Below are positions 16,646 through 23,550 of a DNA stretch of 39,191 bases, piece after piece (the stretch's first letter is position 1; the number at the start of each line of letters is the position of its first letter). The stretch is taken from assembly GCA_035649235.1 (NCBI GenBank), contig DASRJX010000069.1:1-39191 (forward strand), read 5' to 3'. The notes under the pieces were generated by a model. The model did not search any database. It saw only the letters and a list, made by a program, of their open reading frames with translations, and was not told the DNA's origin. Position numbers and translations under genes: made by a program. The DNA is from DASRJX01 sp035649235 (GTDB lineage: Bacteria; Acidobacteriota; Polarisedimenticolia; Gp22-AA2).

Positions 16646-19317
16646 GCGGGCCTATCCGGGGCGCCGGCCACGTGCACCCGCGTCTTGGTCGCGATGAGGA
16701 GCGCCGGCAGCGTCGTGAGAGCCGTCAGGAGGCAGGTGACCGAGCCGATGGCGCAGACGATGCCCATCGACTTGAGGCCGGGGTAGTTCGACAGGCCGAT
16801 GGTGCCGAAGCCGGCGACGTTCGTCAGCGCCGCCATGACGACGGCCTTGCCGGTCTCCAGGAGGCCGACGGGGTTCGAGAGGCCCTCCTGCGAGATGCGG
16901 TGGATGATGTGGATGCCGTAGTCGATCCCGACGCCGAGGATCATCGTGGTCACGAAGGCGTTCACGAAGTTCATCTTGATCCCGAGCAGGTGCATGGCGG
17001 CGAGCATCCAGATGACGCCCAGGAAGACCTGCAGGTTGGCGAGGGTCGTGAGCCAGAGACTCCGGAAGTCGAGCCACAGGAGCGCGGTCACGAGGAGGAT
17101 GCCGACCAGGACGGCGCGCCAGGCGTCGCGCTTGAAGATGCGCCGCAATTCGGCGCTGACGATGTTGACGCCGGTGATCTCGAACCCCTGCTCCGGGCGA
17201 TCGAGCGCCTTCACCAGCGCCGGCGGGGCGATGCGCTTGGCGCCGGGCGAGGCGGGGAAGAGGTACGTCACCGACATCCAGGAGCCGTCCTCCTCCTGGT
17301 GCACGTAGCGCCGCACGAACCGGTCGAGCCCGGCCTCCTCGAGATCGTGCAAGCCGACCGCGCGCTCCGGGCGCAGGGTGGCGGGGAGCGCCTTGAGGTA
17401 GTCGTCGTAGGCGCCGTCGCGGAACCCCTGCTCGTGCAGGGCTTCCCGGAAGGTCTTTTCGATGCGCGCCGCGTCGAACGCGTCGCCCGCTCTCTCCTTG
17501 AGCAGGCGGATGACCGCCTCCTGCTCCTGCCGCGCCGGCAGATAGGAGAAGATCGACTCGTAGCCGAGCAGCGTGCCGTCCTTGACGAAGCCGTCGAGCA
17601 ATCGGTTCGCCTCGCGGTTGCGCTGCATCATCGCATCGAGGTCGGGTCCGCGCGCCACCACCATCATCGGGTTGAACGAGGCCCCGAACTCCTTCGCGAT
17701 CCGCTCCTGCATCAGGATGCCCTTGTTGTTGGCCGAGCGCAGGTCCTGGATGCTGTCGCTGAACTCCACCCGCCAGGCGTGCCAGCCGGCCGCGAGCGTC
17801 AGCAGGACCGACGCAGCCAGCACGGGCGCGGGGTGCCGCGTGCTCCACGTCATGATCCGCTCCAGCCCGAAGGAGTGCAGGTAGAGCTTCTTGGTGACGT
17901 CGGTGCGGCGCGCCCGGCCGTCGTTCCAGGCGATCATCGCCGGCAGCAGGAACAGGATCGCCACCAGGCACAGCAGGATCCCGGACCCGACCAGGAAGCC
18001 GAAATCCTTGAGGCCTTTGTACTCGGTGACGCACATGGCGTAGAAGGTGCCGGCCGAGGTGATGGCGCCGGTGAACACGCCGAAGGCCGACGAGCCCATC
18101 ATCCGCTGCAGCGCCTCGTCGAGCGGCAGCCCCTTCTGGCGCTCCTCGATGTAGCGCGCGTACATGACGATGGTGAAGTCGGTGCCGAGCCCCATCAGCA
18201 TGGCGGTGAACCCGGTCGTCGCCGAGTTGAGGCCGCGCAGGAAGATCCAGGCGACGCCCAGGGTCAGGGCCTGCCCCACCATGAGTGGCACGGCGGAATA
18301 GAGGATGGCCGCGAACCGCCGGTAGCAGAAGTAATAGAGGAGGACGATGACCAAGAACGACAAGGTGCCGTTGCGCACCATGTCCTGCATGATGAGCCCG
18401 CTGTCCTCGAGGGCGATGATGTAGCCGCCGCCGAGCGACACATCCGGGACGCGCGGGCCGGCCTGGTCGTCCGCGGCGCCGCCCTCCGCGGCCGCGCCGT
18501 CGGCCGCGACGCCGCCCGCGTCGCCGTCCGCCACCTCGCCGCCGCCGAACTCGCGCCGGAAGTCGTCCGACGTGGCCGCGATCGCCTCGTGGACGGCGGC
18601 CACGAGCGCTTTCGAGAAGGCGAGGTCCTGGTTCGGCTTGATCGGCTTGACGACGATCAGGAGCGCCTTGCCGTTCTTCGAGAGGTAGTAGCCGGCGCTC
18701 AGGTCGAAGCGGATCGGCCCGCGATTCCTGAGCACCGCCTCGAAGAGCAGCGGGCTTATCTGGAGGGGGTCGGTCTCCAGGAGGCGCTTGGCCAGGACCG
18801 ACGCCGGGCCCGTGAGCTGGCGCCGGTTCTCGCCGACCTGGGAGCGGATGGCGGCGTCGCCGAACTTGGCCGCCAGCTCGTCGATCCGGTCGGGCGGCAG
18901 GAAGAGCATCTGGTTGCGCCGCAGGAAATCGAAGAAGGGTCCCGACGTGTCGAGCTTGTACTCGACGTAGCGCACCAGGGGCAGCCGCTGCAGCCGGGCG
19001 GCCAGGAGGTCCGCGTAGGCCTGCAGGTCCTCGACCGCGCGCGCCTCGTCGTCGGGGTCCTCCGATTCCCTGGCGGGGGACTCCACCAGCAGCAGGAGGA
19101 AGTCGAGAGACCCAAACTCCTGCAGCGCCTCGCGGAAGGTGGTGACCGCGCGGTTGTGCCGGGGGATGAGGTTCATGACGTCGCCGTCGAGGCGCAGCCG
19201 GCGGCCGAGCAGGATGGAGCCCAGGACGAAGAGCAGCGTGACGGCGAAGACGAGCCCGTAGCGCTTCCGCGCGAACTCTTCGATGCGCAGGAACAGGCCC
19301 TGCTTGACGCCGGCCAT
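16642..19317 (-). CDS. MMPL/RND-family lipid exporter (HpnN-like)
   Basis: This 891-residue transporter has the duplicated RND layout. The first helix (GLVFAVTLLFVLGSILLG) precedes a large periplasmic loop (about 40-310), then a five-helix cluster (about 318-475) with MLMGLGTDFTIVMYARY. The second half repeats this: a helix near APVLAASVLLTLAAG, a loop, then helices from ILLVTALLWLDF to the end with ILGVGIDYGIHIIHRI. The GxGxD motif in both halves marks the proton-relay region. MMPL proteins export lipids such as hopanoids or glycolipids to the outer membrane. The substrate here is unknown. A Gly/Ala/Asp insert of about 30 residues sits in the first loop. The start overlaps the recR stop by one base. 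Confidence 0.85.
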   Translation of the reverse strand: MAGVKQGLFLRIEEFARKRYGLVFAVTLLFVLGSILLGRRLRLDGDVMNLIPRHNRAVTTFREALQEFGSLDFLLLLVESPARESEDPDDEARAVEDLQAYADLLAARLQRLPLVRYVEYKLDTSGPFFDFLRRNQMLFLPPDRIDELAAKFGDAAIRSQVGENRRQLTGPASVLAKRLLETDPLQISPLLFEAVLRNRGPIRFDLSAGYYLSKNGKALLIVVKPIKPNQDLAFSKALVAAVHEAIAATSDDFRREFGGGEVADGDAGGVAADGAAAEGGAADDQAGPRVPDVSLGGGYIIALEDSGLIMQDMVRNGTLSFLVIVLLYYFCYRRFAAILYSAVPLMVGQALTLGVAWIFLRGLNSATTGFTAMLMGLGTDFTIVMYARYIEERQKGLPLDEALQRMMGSSAFGVFTGAITSAGTFYAMCVTEYKGLKDFGFLVGSGILLCLVAILFLLPAMIAWNDGRARRTDVTKKLYLHSFGLERIMTWSTRHPAPVLAASVLLTLAAGWHAWRVEFSDSIQDLRSANNKGILMQERIAKEFGASFNPMMVVARGPDLDAMMQRNREANRLLDGFVKDGTLLGYESIFSYLPARQEQEAVIRLLKERAGDAFDAARIEKTFREALHEQGFRDGAYDDYLKALPATLRPERAVGLHDLEEAGLDRFVRRYVHQEEDGSWMSVTYLFPASPGAKRIAPPALVKALDRPEQGFEITGVNIVSAELRRIFKRDAWRAVLVGILLVTALLWLDFRSLWLTTLANLQVFLGVIWMLAAMHLLGIKMNFVNAFVTTMILGVGIDYGIHIIHRISQEGLSNPVGLLETGKAVVMAALTNVAGFGTIGLSNYPGLKSMGIVCAIGSVTCLLTALTTLPALLIATKTRVHVAGAPDRPA

Positions 19318-19910
19318 CAGACCTCCCGGCGGCCCTCGAGCGCCTTGCCGACGGTGACTTCGTCGGCGTATTCGAGCTCGCTGCCGACCGGCAGCCCGAG
19401 GGCGATGCGCGTCACCTTCAGCCCGAGGGGCTTGAGCAGGCGCGACAGGTAGACGGCCGTCGCCTCCCCCTCGACGTTGGGATTGGTCGCCAGGATGACC
19501 TCCTTGACGGAGCCGTCGCGCAGCCGCTCGAGGAGGGCGGGGATCTTCAGATCGTCGGGGCCGATCCCTTTGAGCGGCGCCAGCGATCCGTGCAGGATGT
19601 GGTACAGGCCGCGGAACCCCGACTTCTCGATCGTCACCAGGTTGTGCGGCTCCTCGACAACGCAGATCGCGGTGCGGTCGCGCGCCAGGTCGGTGCAGAC
19701 GGCGCAGGGATCGACGTCGGTGATGTTGAGGCAGATGCCGCAGAGACGGATGCGCTCCTTGACCTCGAGGATCGCCTGCGACAGGGCGCGGACGTCCTCC
19801 TGGCTGCTGCGCAGGATGTGGAAGGCGACGCGCTGCGCCGACTTCGGGCCCAGGCCGGGGAGCTTGCGCAAGCGCTCGATCAGGCGCTCGAGGGGCGCGG
19901 CTAACGCCAT
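19317..19910 (-). CDS. recR: recombination mediator RecR
   Basis: This 197-residue protein is the normal RecR length. It has a helix-hairpin-helix (LRKLPGLGPKSAQRVAFHIL), a four-Cys zinc finger (C57-x2-C60 ... C69-x2-C72) and a Toprim domain with ICVVEEP and the NPNVEGEATAVYL motif. RecR works with RecO (and RecF) to load RecA on gapped DNA. ATG 19910 is chosen over the adjacent in-frame GTG 19913. It lies 4 bp after ybaB in the classic dnaX-ybaB-recR order. Confidence 0.97.
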   Translation of the reverse strand: MALAAPLERLIERLRKLPGLGPKSAQRVAFHILRSSQEDVRALSQAILEVKERIRLCGICLNITDVDPCAVCTDLARDRTAICVVEEPHNLVTIEKSGFRGLYHILHGSLAPLKGIGPDDLKIPALLERLRDGSVKEVILATNPNVEGEATAVYLSRLLKPLGLKVTRIALGLPVGSELEYADEVTVGKALEGRREV

Positions 19911-19914
19911 CACG

Positions 19915-20199
19915 TCAGAAGCCGGGCAGCCGCAGGCCGCTCACCTTCGCGGCCAGCGCCTCCTCGATCTTGCGGTTGGCCTCGTTGAGGGCGGCGCGCA
20001 CCAGGTCCTCGAGCATTTCGACGTCCTTCCCCTCCACCACCTCGGGGGCGATGCGTACGGCGGTGACGGTGTGGTTGCCCGTCATCTCGACCGTCACCAT
20101 GCCGCCTCCGGCGGAGCCCTCCACCTTGAGCTCCGCCACCTCGCGCTGCATCTTCTCCTGCATCTTCTGCGCTTGCTTCATCAGCAGCCGCATGTCCAT
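19915..20199 (-). CDS. YbaB/EbfC nucleoid-associated protein
   Basis: This 94-residue protein is the usual size for the family. It has a Met/Gln/Lys-rich N-terminal helix (LLMKQAQKMQEKMQREVAEL), the conserved GSAGGGMVTVEMTGNHTVTAVRI core and a C-terminal helix ending KVSGLRLPGF. It forms dimers that bind DNA and coat the nucleoid. The frame continues upstream into dnaX, but ATG 20199 matches the family start and has GGGGAGAG about 8 bp before it. It sits between dnaX and recR. Confidence 0.95.
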   Translation of the reverse strand: MDMRLLMKQAQKMQEKMQREVAELKVEGSAGGGMVTVEMTGNHTVTAVRIAPEVVEGKDVEMLEDLVRAALNEANRKIEEALAAKVSGLRLPGF

Positions 20200-20224
20200 G
20201 TCGCGTCTCTCCCCTTGTCGCGGC

Positions 20225-22135
20225 CTACGCCGGCTCGATGTCGACGATCTCGCCCCCCAGGACGTCGAGGAGGGAGCGCACGGTCGGCTCCTGCATCGCC
20301 TGATCGACGAGGGCGCGGCGGGCGGCCTCGTCGATCGCGGGACGTCGTTCCGCGCCGGAGCGGCCGGAGCCGCCCGCCGGCGGGATGGGCCCGTCGCTCG
20401 CCGGGAGAATCGGCCGCGCCACCTCGGCCGCCGCGCCGGTAGACGCGCCAGCCGCCGCCGCGGCCGAAACCCCGGCCGCCGCCCCGATCGAAACCCCGGC
20501 CGACACGCCTGCCGATACACCGAACGAGCCCGGTGTGGCGACGTCGACCTGGACGCGCACATCGCGGCCCGCGATCTCGCCGGCCACGCGACGGAGGTAG
20601 TCGCTGACCTCGCGGCTCTGGACCTTCTCCTTGAAGAAAGACTGCTTATCGCTGAACGCGATCTTCAGGACGCCGTCCGACAGCTGGATCCAGACCGCCT
20701 GCCCGAGGATGCCGCCGATGGCGGCGCGCTCCGCGTGCACCTTGCGGAGCATCGATTCGACGGGCTCCTGGGACGCGGGAGTCGCCGGCGCGGGCTCCAC
20801 CGGAGACGTGGCCACGGGCGTCGGCGGCGGCGTCGTCGGCGCGGAAGCCCCGGGCACGGGGGGCGCCTGCACCTCGGCCGCGCCGGGCCGCGGGGCGGGG
20901 GTCGTGGGGCGGCCGGGCTGGGGCGAGAGGCGCGTGCCTCCTTGAGGTGCCGGCGCAGGGCGTGTCCCGGAGGACGGCCCCGGGGTGGACGGCGCCGCGC
21001 CGCCATCGCTTTCCAGACGCGCGATCAGCTCCTCGATCGGCTGCAGATCCCCGAGGCGCGCCAGCTTGATGCCGAGCGCTTCGAGAAGGAAGCGCGGATG
21101 GGAGGAGCCCTTGACGCGCGGAATCTCTCGCGTCATCAGCTCCAGCAGGCGCAGCAGCTCGTCCTCGCCGAAGACCGAGGCGCTCTCATCGAGGGCGCGG
21201 ATCTCCTCCGGCGTCCCCGAGAGGTAGCGCTGCGGCTCGGCCACGGTGCGGGCGAGGAGAAGGTCGCGCCCGTGCGCCATGAGGTCCTCCAGAAAGTCGA
21301 CCGGCTGGTAGCCCTTCTCGAACACCGTGTCGACGATGCCGACCAGGCGGGTGCAGTCGCGCGCCTTGACCGCGGCGTAGAAGCCGGCGATCAGCTCGCG
21401 GTCGATGACGCCCAGGATGGTGCGGGCCATCTCGTCGGTCACCTCGTTCCCCGAGAAGGCGATCACCTGATCGAGGGCGCTGAGCGCGTCGCGCAGCGAT
21501 CCCTCGGACGCCCGACAGATGAGGTCGAGGGCGCTCGGCTCCACGCGGACCCCCTCGCCTTCCGCCACGGCCCGCAGATGCGCCAGGATCTCGGCGGCCG
21601 GGATCTTGCGGAACTCGAAATGCTGGCAGCGCGACAGGATGGTGAGCGGGATCTCGCGGTACTCCGTGGTGGCGAACACGAACACCACTTGAGGGGGAGG
21701 CTCTTCAAGCGTCTTGAGGAGCGCGTTCCACGCCGGGTCGGTCAGCATGTGGACTTCGTCGACGATGAAGATCTTGCGGCGATCGCGGGCGGGCGCGTAG
21801 CGCACGGTCTCGCGGAGCTCGCGCACATTCTCGATACCGCGGTTGCTGGCGCCGCCGATCTCCAGGACGTCCATGCTGCGGCTCTGCGCGACCTCGCGGC
21901 AGGAGGCGCACTCGTTGCAGGGCTTCGGCGTCGGTCCCTGCGCGCAGTTGAGCGACTTGGCGAGCAGCCGCGCCACGGTCGTCTTGCCGATGCCGCGCGG
22001 TCCGGAGAACAGATAAGCGTGGTGGATGCGCTGCTGCTCGATCGCGTTGCGCAGCGTCGTGACGATCGGCTTCTGCCCGACGACCTCCTCGAAGGTCTGC
22101 GGGCGGTACTTGCGGGCTATGACCTGATAGCTCAT
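20225..22135 (-). CDS. dnaX: DNA polymerase III subunit tau (DnaX)
   Basis: This 636-residue clamp-loader ATPase has Walker A GPRGIGKT (45-52), four zinc-binding Cys (C64, C73, C76, C79), Walker B DEVH (126-129), the SRC sensor-1-type loop in LTILSRCQHFEF and a full AAA+ lid. A Pro/Ala-rich linker (about 375-450) leads to the tau-specific C-terminal region. That region contains degenerate GVSAG/GAAAG repeats (about 545-580). I see no A-run or other obvious slippery site, so no frameshifted gamma product is predicted. The canonical start MSYQVIARKYRP lies 24 bp after the SRP RNA core and has no Shine-Dalgarno sequence. Confidence 0.96.
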   Translation of the reverse strand: MSYQVIARKYRPQTFEEVVGQKPIVTTLRNAIEQQRIHHAYLFSGPRGIGKTTVARLLAKSLNCAQGPTPKPCNECASCREVAQSRSMDVLEIGGASNRGIENVRELRETVRYAPARDRRKIFIVDEVHMLTDPAWNALLKTLEEPPPQVVFVFATTEYREIPLTILSRCQHFEFRKIPAAEILAHLRAVAEGEGVRVEPSALDLICRASEGSLRDALSALDQVIAFSGNEVTDEMARTILGVIDRELIAGFYAAVKARDCTRLVGIVDTVFEKGYQPVDFLEDLMAHGRDLLLARTVAEPQRYLSGTPEEIRALDESASVFGEDELLRLLELMTREIPRVKGSSHPRFLLEALGIKLARLGDLQPIEELIARLESDGGAAPSTPGPSSGTRPAPAPQGGTRLSPQPGRPTTPAPRPGAAEVQAPPVPGASAPTTPPPTPVATSPVEPAPATPASQEPVESMLRKVHAERAAIGGILGQAVWIQLSDGVLKIAFSDKQSFFKEKVQSREVSDYLRRVAGEIAGRDVRVQVDVATPGSFGVSAGVSAGVSIGAAAGVSAAAAAGASTGAAAEVARPILPASDGPIPPAGGSGRSGAERRPAIDEAARRALVDQAMQEPTVRSLLDVLGGEIVDIEPA

Positions 22136-22159
22136 GGATGTGCCGGAAGCGGGCCTGAG

Positions 22160-22266
22160 AGCCGGTTCAAGCGGATCCGCGGCACCTGCGAGGTCCGCCT
22201 TACGGCTGCTCCCTTCCGGGCCTGACCGGGTTCGGTGGTTCGCATCGCGCGGGGCTCGAACCGGCT
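22160..22266 (-). ncRNA. ffs: signal recognition particle RNA (4.5S type)
   Basis: Read on the minus strand, the universally conserved SRP domain GGTCAGGCCCGGAAGGGAGC lies in the apical part (around 22204-22227). The ends of the 107-nt core pair as AGCCGGTT (22266-22259) with AACCGGCT (22167-22160). An additional outer helix, 22287-22276 with 22150-22141, forms 10 pairs with a 2-nt bulge, so the mature RNA may be up to 147 nt. The RNA binds Ffh and guides membrane-protein synthesis. It lies just upstream of dnaX on the same strand. Exact ends cannot be read from sequence. Confidence 0.93.
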
Positions 22267-22328
22267 GTCACGCCGGCTTCCCCGGCACGGTCACGTCGCG
22301 ACGGGACGAAGACGATTGACCGCCGGCG

Positions 22329-22357
22329 ATGCTAACCCAAGGGCCCGGGGCTGTCAA
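22329..22357 (-). promoter_or_regulatory. sigma70-type promoter of the SRP RNA - dnaX unit
   Basis: On the minus strand TTGACA (22357-22352) and TAGCAT (22334-22329) are separated by exactly 17 bp and followed by a GC-rich discriminator. Predicted start about 22322, roughly 35-55 nt before the mature RNA. The rest of the 22288-22409 gap shows nothing further. Confidence 0.75.
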
Positions 22358-22409
22358 CGCGGAGAGAGGGTCCGATCGCGGTCTCGTCCGCCCGATGACG
22401 CGCGCCGGA

Positions 22410-22820
22410 TCAGCGTCGCGACCGGGCGTCGAGGCTGAGCGGGCCGGCGCCATAGGCGCACACGAGCAGGAGCCCTCCCATGATGCCCGCGTTCTTCAGG
22501 AATTGCAGCAGCTGCACGGTGCGCTCGCCGGCGGCGAGGCTCCAGAAGTTGTGGAACACGAGCGTCGTCGGGATGAGGAAGAGAAGCAGCAGCGCGGCTC
22601 CGGCCCGCGCCCGGAATCCCAGGACCAGCGACAGGGCGCCGAGCAGCTCGCAGGCGATCGCGATCCACAGCAGGGCGGAGGCCATCGGAATCCCCTTCGC
22701 GGTCATCGACTCCGCGGCGCGCGTGGAATCGAACGCCTTGATGAGCCCGCTGGCGACGAAGACCAGCGACAGCAGCACGCGTCCCAGGAGCGTCGTGATC
22801 CGGATCATCTCTCCCTGCAT
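22410..22820 (-). CDS. DoxX family membrane protein
   Basis: This 136-residue protein has four helices: LLGRVLLSLVFVASGLIKAF with the typical DoxX end of helix 1, ALLWIAIACELLGALSLVLG, AGAALLLLFLIPTTLVFHNFW, and a last one around NAGIMGGLLLVCAYGAGPL. The family includes terminal oxidase-associated and redox-related membrane proteins; its function here is unknown. ATG 22820 has GGGAGG at good spacing. It begins 25 bp after the tRNA-Ser 3' end and has no visible promoter of its own, so it may be read from the tRNA promoter. Confidence 0.85.
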   Translation of the reverse strand: MQGEMIRITTLLGRVLLSLVFVASGLIKAFDSTRAAESMTAKGIPMASALLWIAIACELLGALSLVLGFRARAGAALLLLFLIPTTLVFHNFWSLAAGERTVQLLQFLKNAGIMGGLLLVCAYGAGPLSLDARSRR

Positions 22821-22845
22821 GATGGGTCCTCCCTGACGGGGCGAG

Positions 22846-22935
<90 letters not shown>

Positions 22936-22978
22936 TTTGGACACGTTCGGCGCGGCTTCGGCCGCCGGACGGGCCGGG

Positions 22979-23007
22979 ATGATAGACCGGCACCCCCAGT
23001 GAGTCAA
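22979..23007 (-). promoter_or_regulatory. sigma70-type promoter of tRNA-Ser
   Basis: On the minus strand TTGACT (23007-23002) and TATCAT (22984-22979) are spaced by exactly 17 bp, with a GC-rich discriminator as in stringently controlled stable-RNA promoters. Predicted start about 22972, giving a 5' leader of about 37 nt before the mature tRNA. From 23008 to about 23130 the sequence is GC-rich, and I see no other signal. Confidence 0.75.
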
Positions 23008-23177
23008 CGCTGCGAGGCGGCGAGGCCGGGGCCGCGCCCGCGGGGGACGCCTCCGCGACCCTCGCGCGTCGCTCGGCTCGGCCCGTCCCCCGCGAGCGCA
23101 GTCCCAGCGCCGCTTCGCCGCGGTCTCTAGGGGTAAAAAGTGCTAAAATTCAAGGCACGCAAGAGGTCCCCGTGAGG

Positions 23178-23205
23178 CCACAGTTTTTCCACATTTCCGT
23201 CCACA
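23178..23205 (+). promoter_or_regulatory. phased CCACA array with a DnaA-box-like site
   Basis: CCACA occurs at 23178, 23189 and 23201, 11-12 bp apart, so all three face the same side of the helix. The middle copy is part of TTTTCCACA (23185-23193), an 8/9 match to the DnaA box TTATCCACA. The array lies about 75 bp upstream of the nrdJ -35. A fourth CCACA follows at 23254. Confidence 0.45.
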
Positions 23206-23243
23206 GCTCAAGTGGCCGTCTCCTCAGTATGTTGGGCCCGATC

Positions 23244-23252
23244 TGTGGATGC
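23244..23252 (-). promoter_or_regulatory. second DnaA-box-like site
   Basis: The minus strand reads GCATCCACA, a 7/9 match to TTATCCACA, in opposite orientation to the site at 23185-23193 and 26 bp before the nrdJ -35 box. Confidence 0.35.
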
Positions 23253-23255
23253 CCC

Positions 23256-23267
23256 ACAACATTTTGT
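23256..23267. promoter_or_regulatory. ACAA-N4-TTGT dyad just upstream of the nrdJ promoter
   Basis: A perfect 4+4 bp inverted repeat (ACAA CATT TTGT) lies 10 bp before the -35 hexamer. Its position suits an operator. It only loosely resembles an NrdR box (which reads ACA...TGT around an AT core), and the second NrdR box normally found nearby is not obvious. Confidence 0.3.
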
Positions 23268-23277
23268 ATCGAGGGCC

Positions 23278-23306
23278 TTGACAGACCCCCATCGGACGAG
23301 TACAAA
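23278..23306 (+). promoter_or_regulatory. sigma70-type promoter of nrdJ
   Basis: TTGACA (23278-23283) is a perfect -35. TACAAA (23301-23306) lies 17 bp later as a 4/6 -10. Predicted start about 23313, giving a 5' leader of about 238 nt before the ATG at 23551. Confidence 0.7.
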
Positions 23307-23417
23307 GATGGCCGGCCGGGCGGGGCGTCCGCCGACAGGAATTCGACGATCCGAGACACGACGCCGCCGACCCCGGACGAAGGACATCAGCAGGCAGCCA
23401 GCAGTGCATCCGGGAGG

Positions 23418-23455
23418 GGCAGCGGTGGATCCGGCCGCTGCCGGGGGACCCTTTT
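23418..23455 (+). terminator. possible attenuator hairpin in the nrdJ leader
   Basis: GGCAGCGG (23418-23425) pairs with CCGCTGCC (23435-23442) over a 9-nt loop, and TTTTT follows at 23452-23456 after a 9-nt gap. The gap is longer than in a standard intrinsic terminator, so this could be a weak terminator, an attenuator or simply leader structure. The leader (23313-23550) has no cobalamin-riboswitch signature that I can see. Confidence 0.3.
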
Positions 23456-23550
23456 TCGGCCCGTTTTCGGAGGCCGGTCGGGTGCATGGGTCGCATCGGG
23501 AGTCTCGTCACGTCCGCGCCTTTAGGCCGCCGGACAGGAGAGGTGACGGA

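Noticed and set aside
20225..22135. Programmed frameshift producing a gamma subunit
   Set aside because: No A-run, slippery heptamer or nearby stop in the alternative frame with a stimulatory hairpin could be found around the usual site after the AAA+ domain.
22253..22267. Second tRNA suggested by a GGCTCGAACCGG motif
   Set aside because: This is the basal helix of the SRP RNA; no acceptor, D-arm or anticodon arm can be folded around it.
23178..23306. Chromosomal replication origin
   Set aside because: Two DnaA-like boxes only, no AT-rich unwinding element of useful length and no dnaA or dnaN nearby.
23212..23550. N-terminal extension of NrdJ
   Set aside because: The frame is open but low in hydrophobic and conserved residues, contains the promoter and leader, and the canonical NrdJ start with a Shine-Dalgarno site is at 23551.
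23313..23550. Cobalamin riboswitch in the nrdJ leader
   Set aside because: Expected because the enzyme needs B12, but neither the B12-box nor the conserved core could be found by eye; an Infernal scan with RF00174 would settle it.
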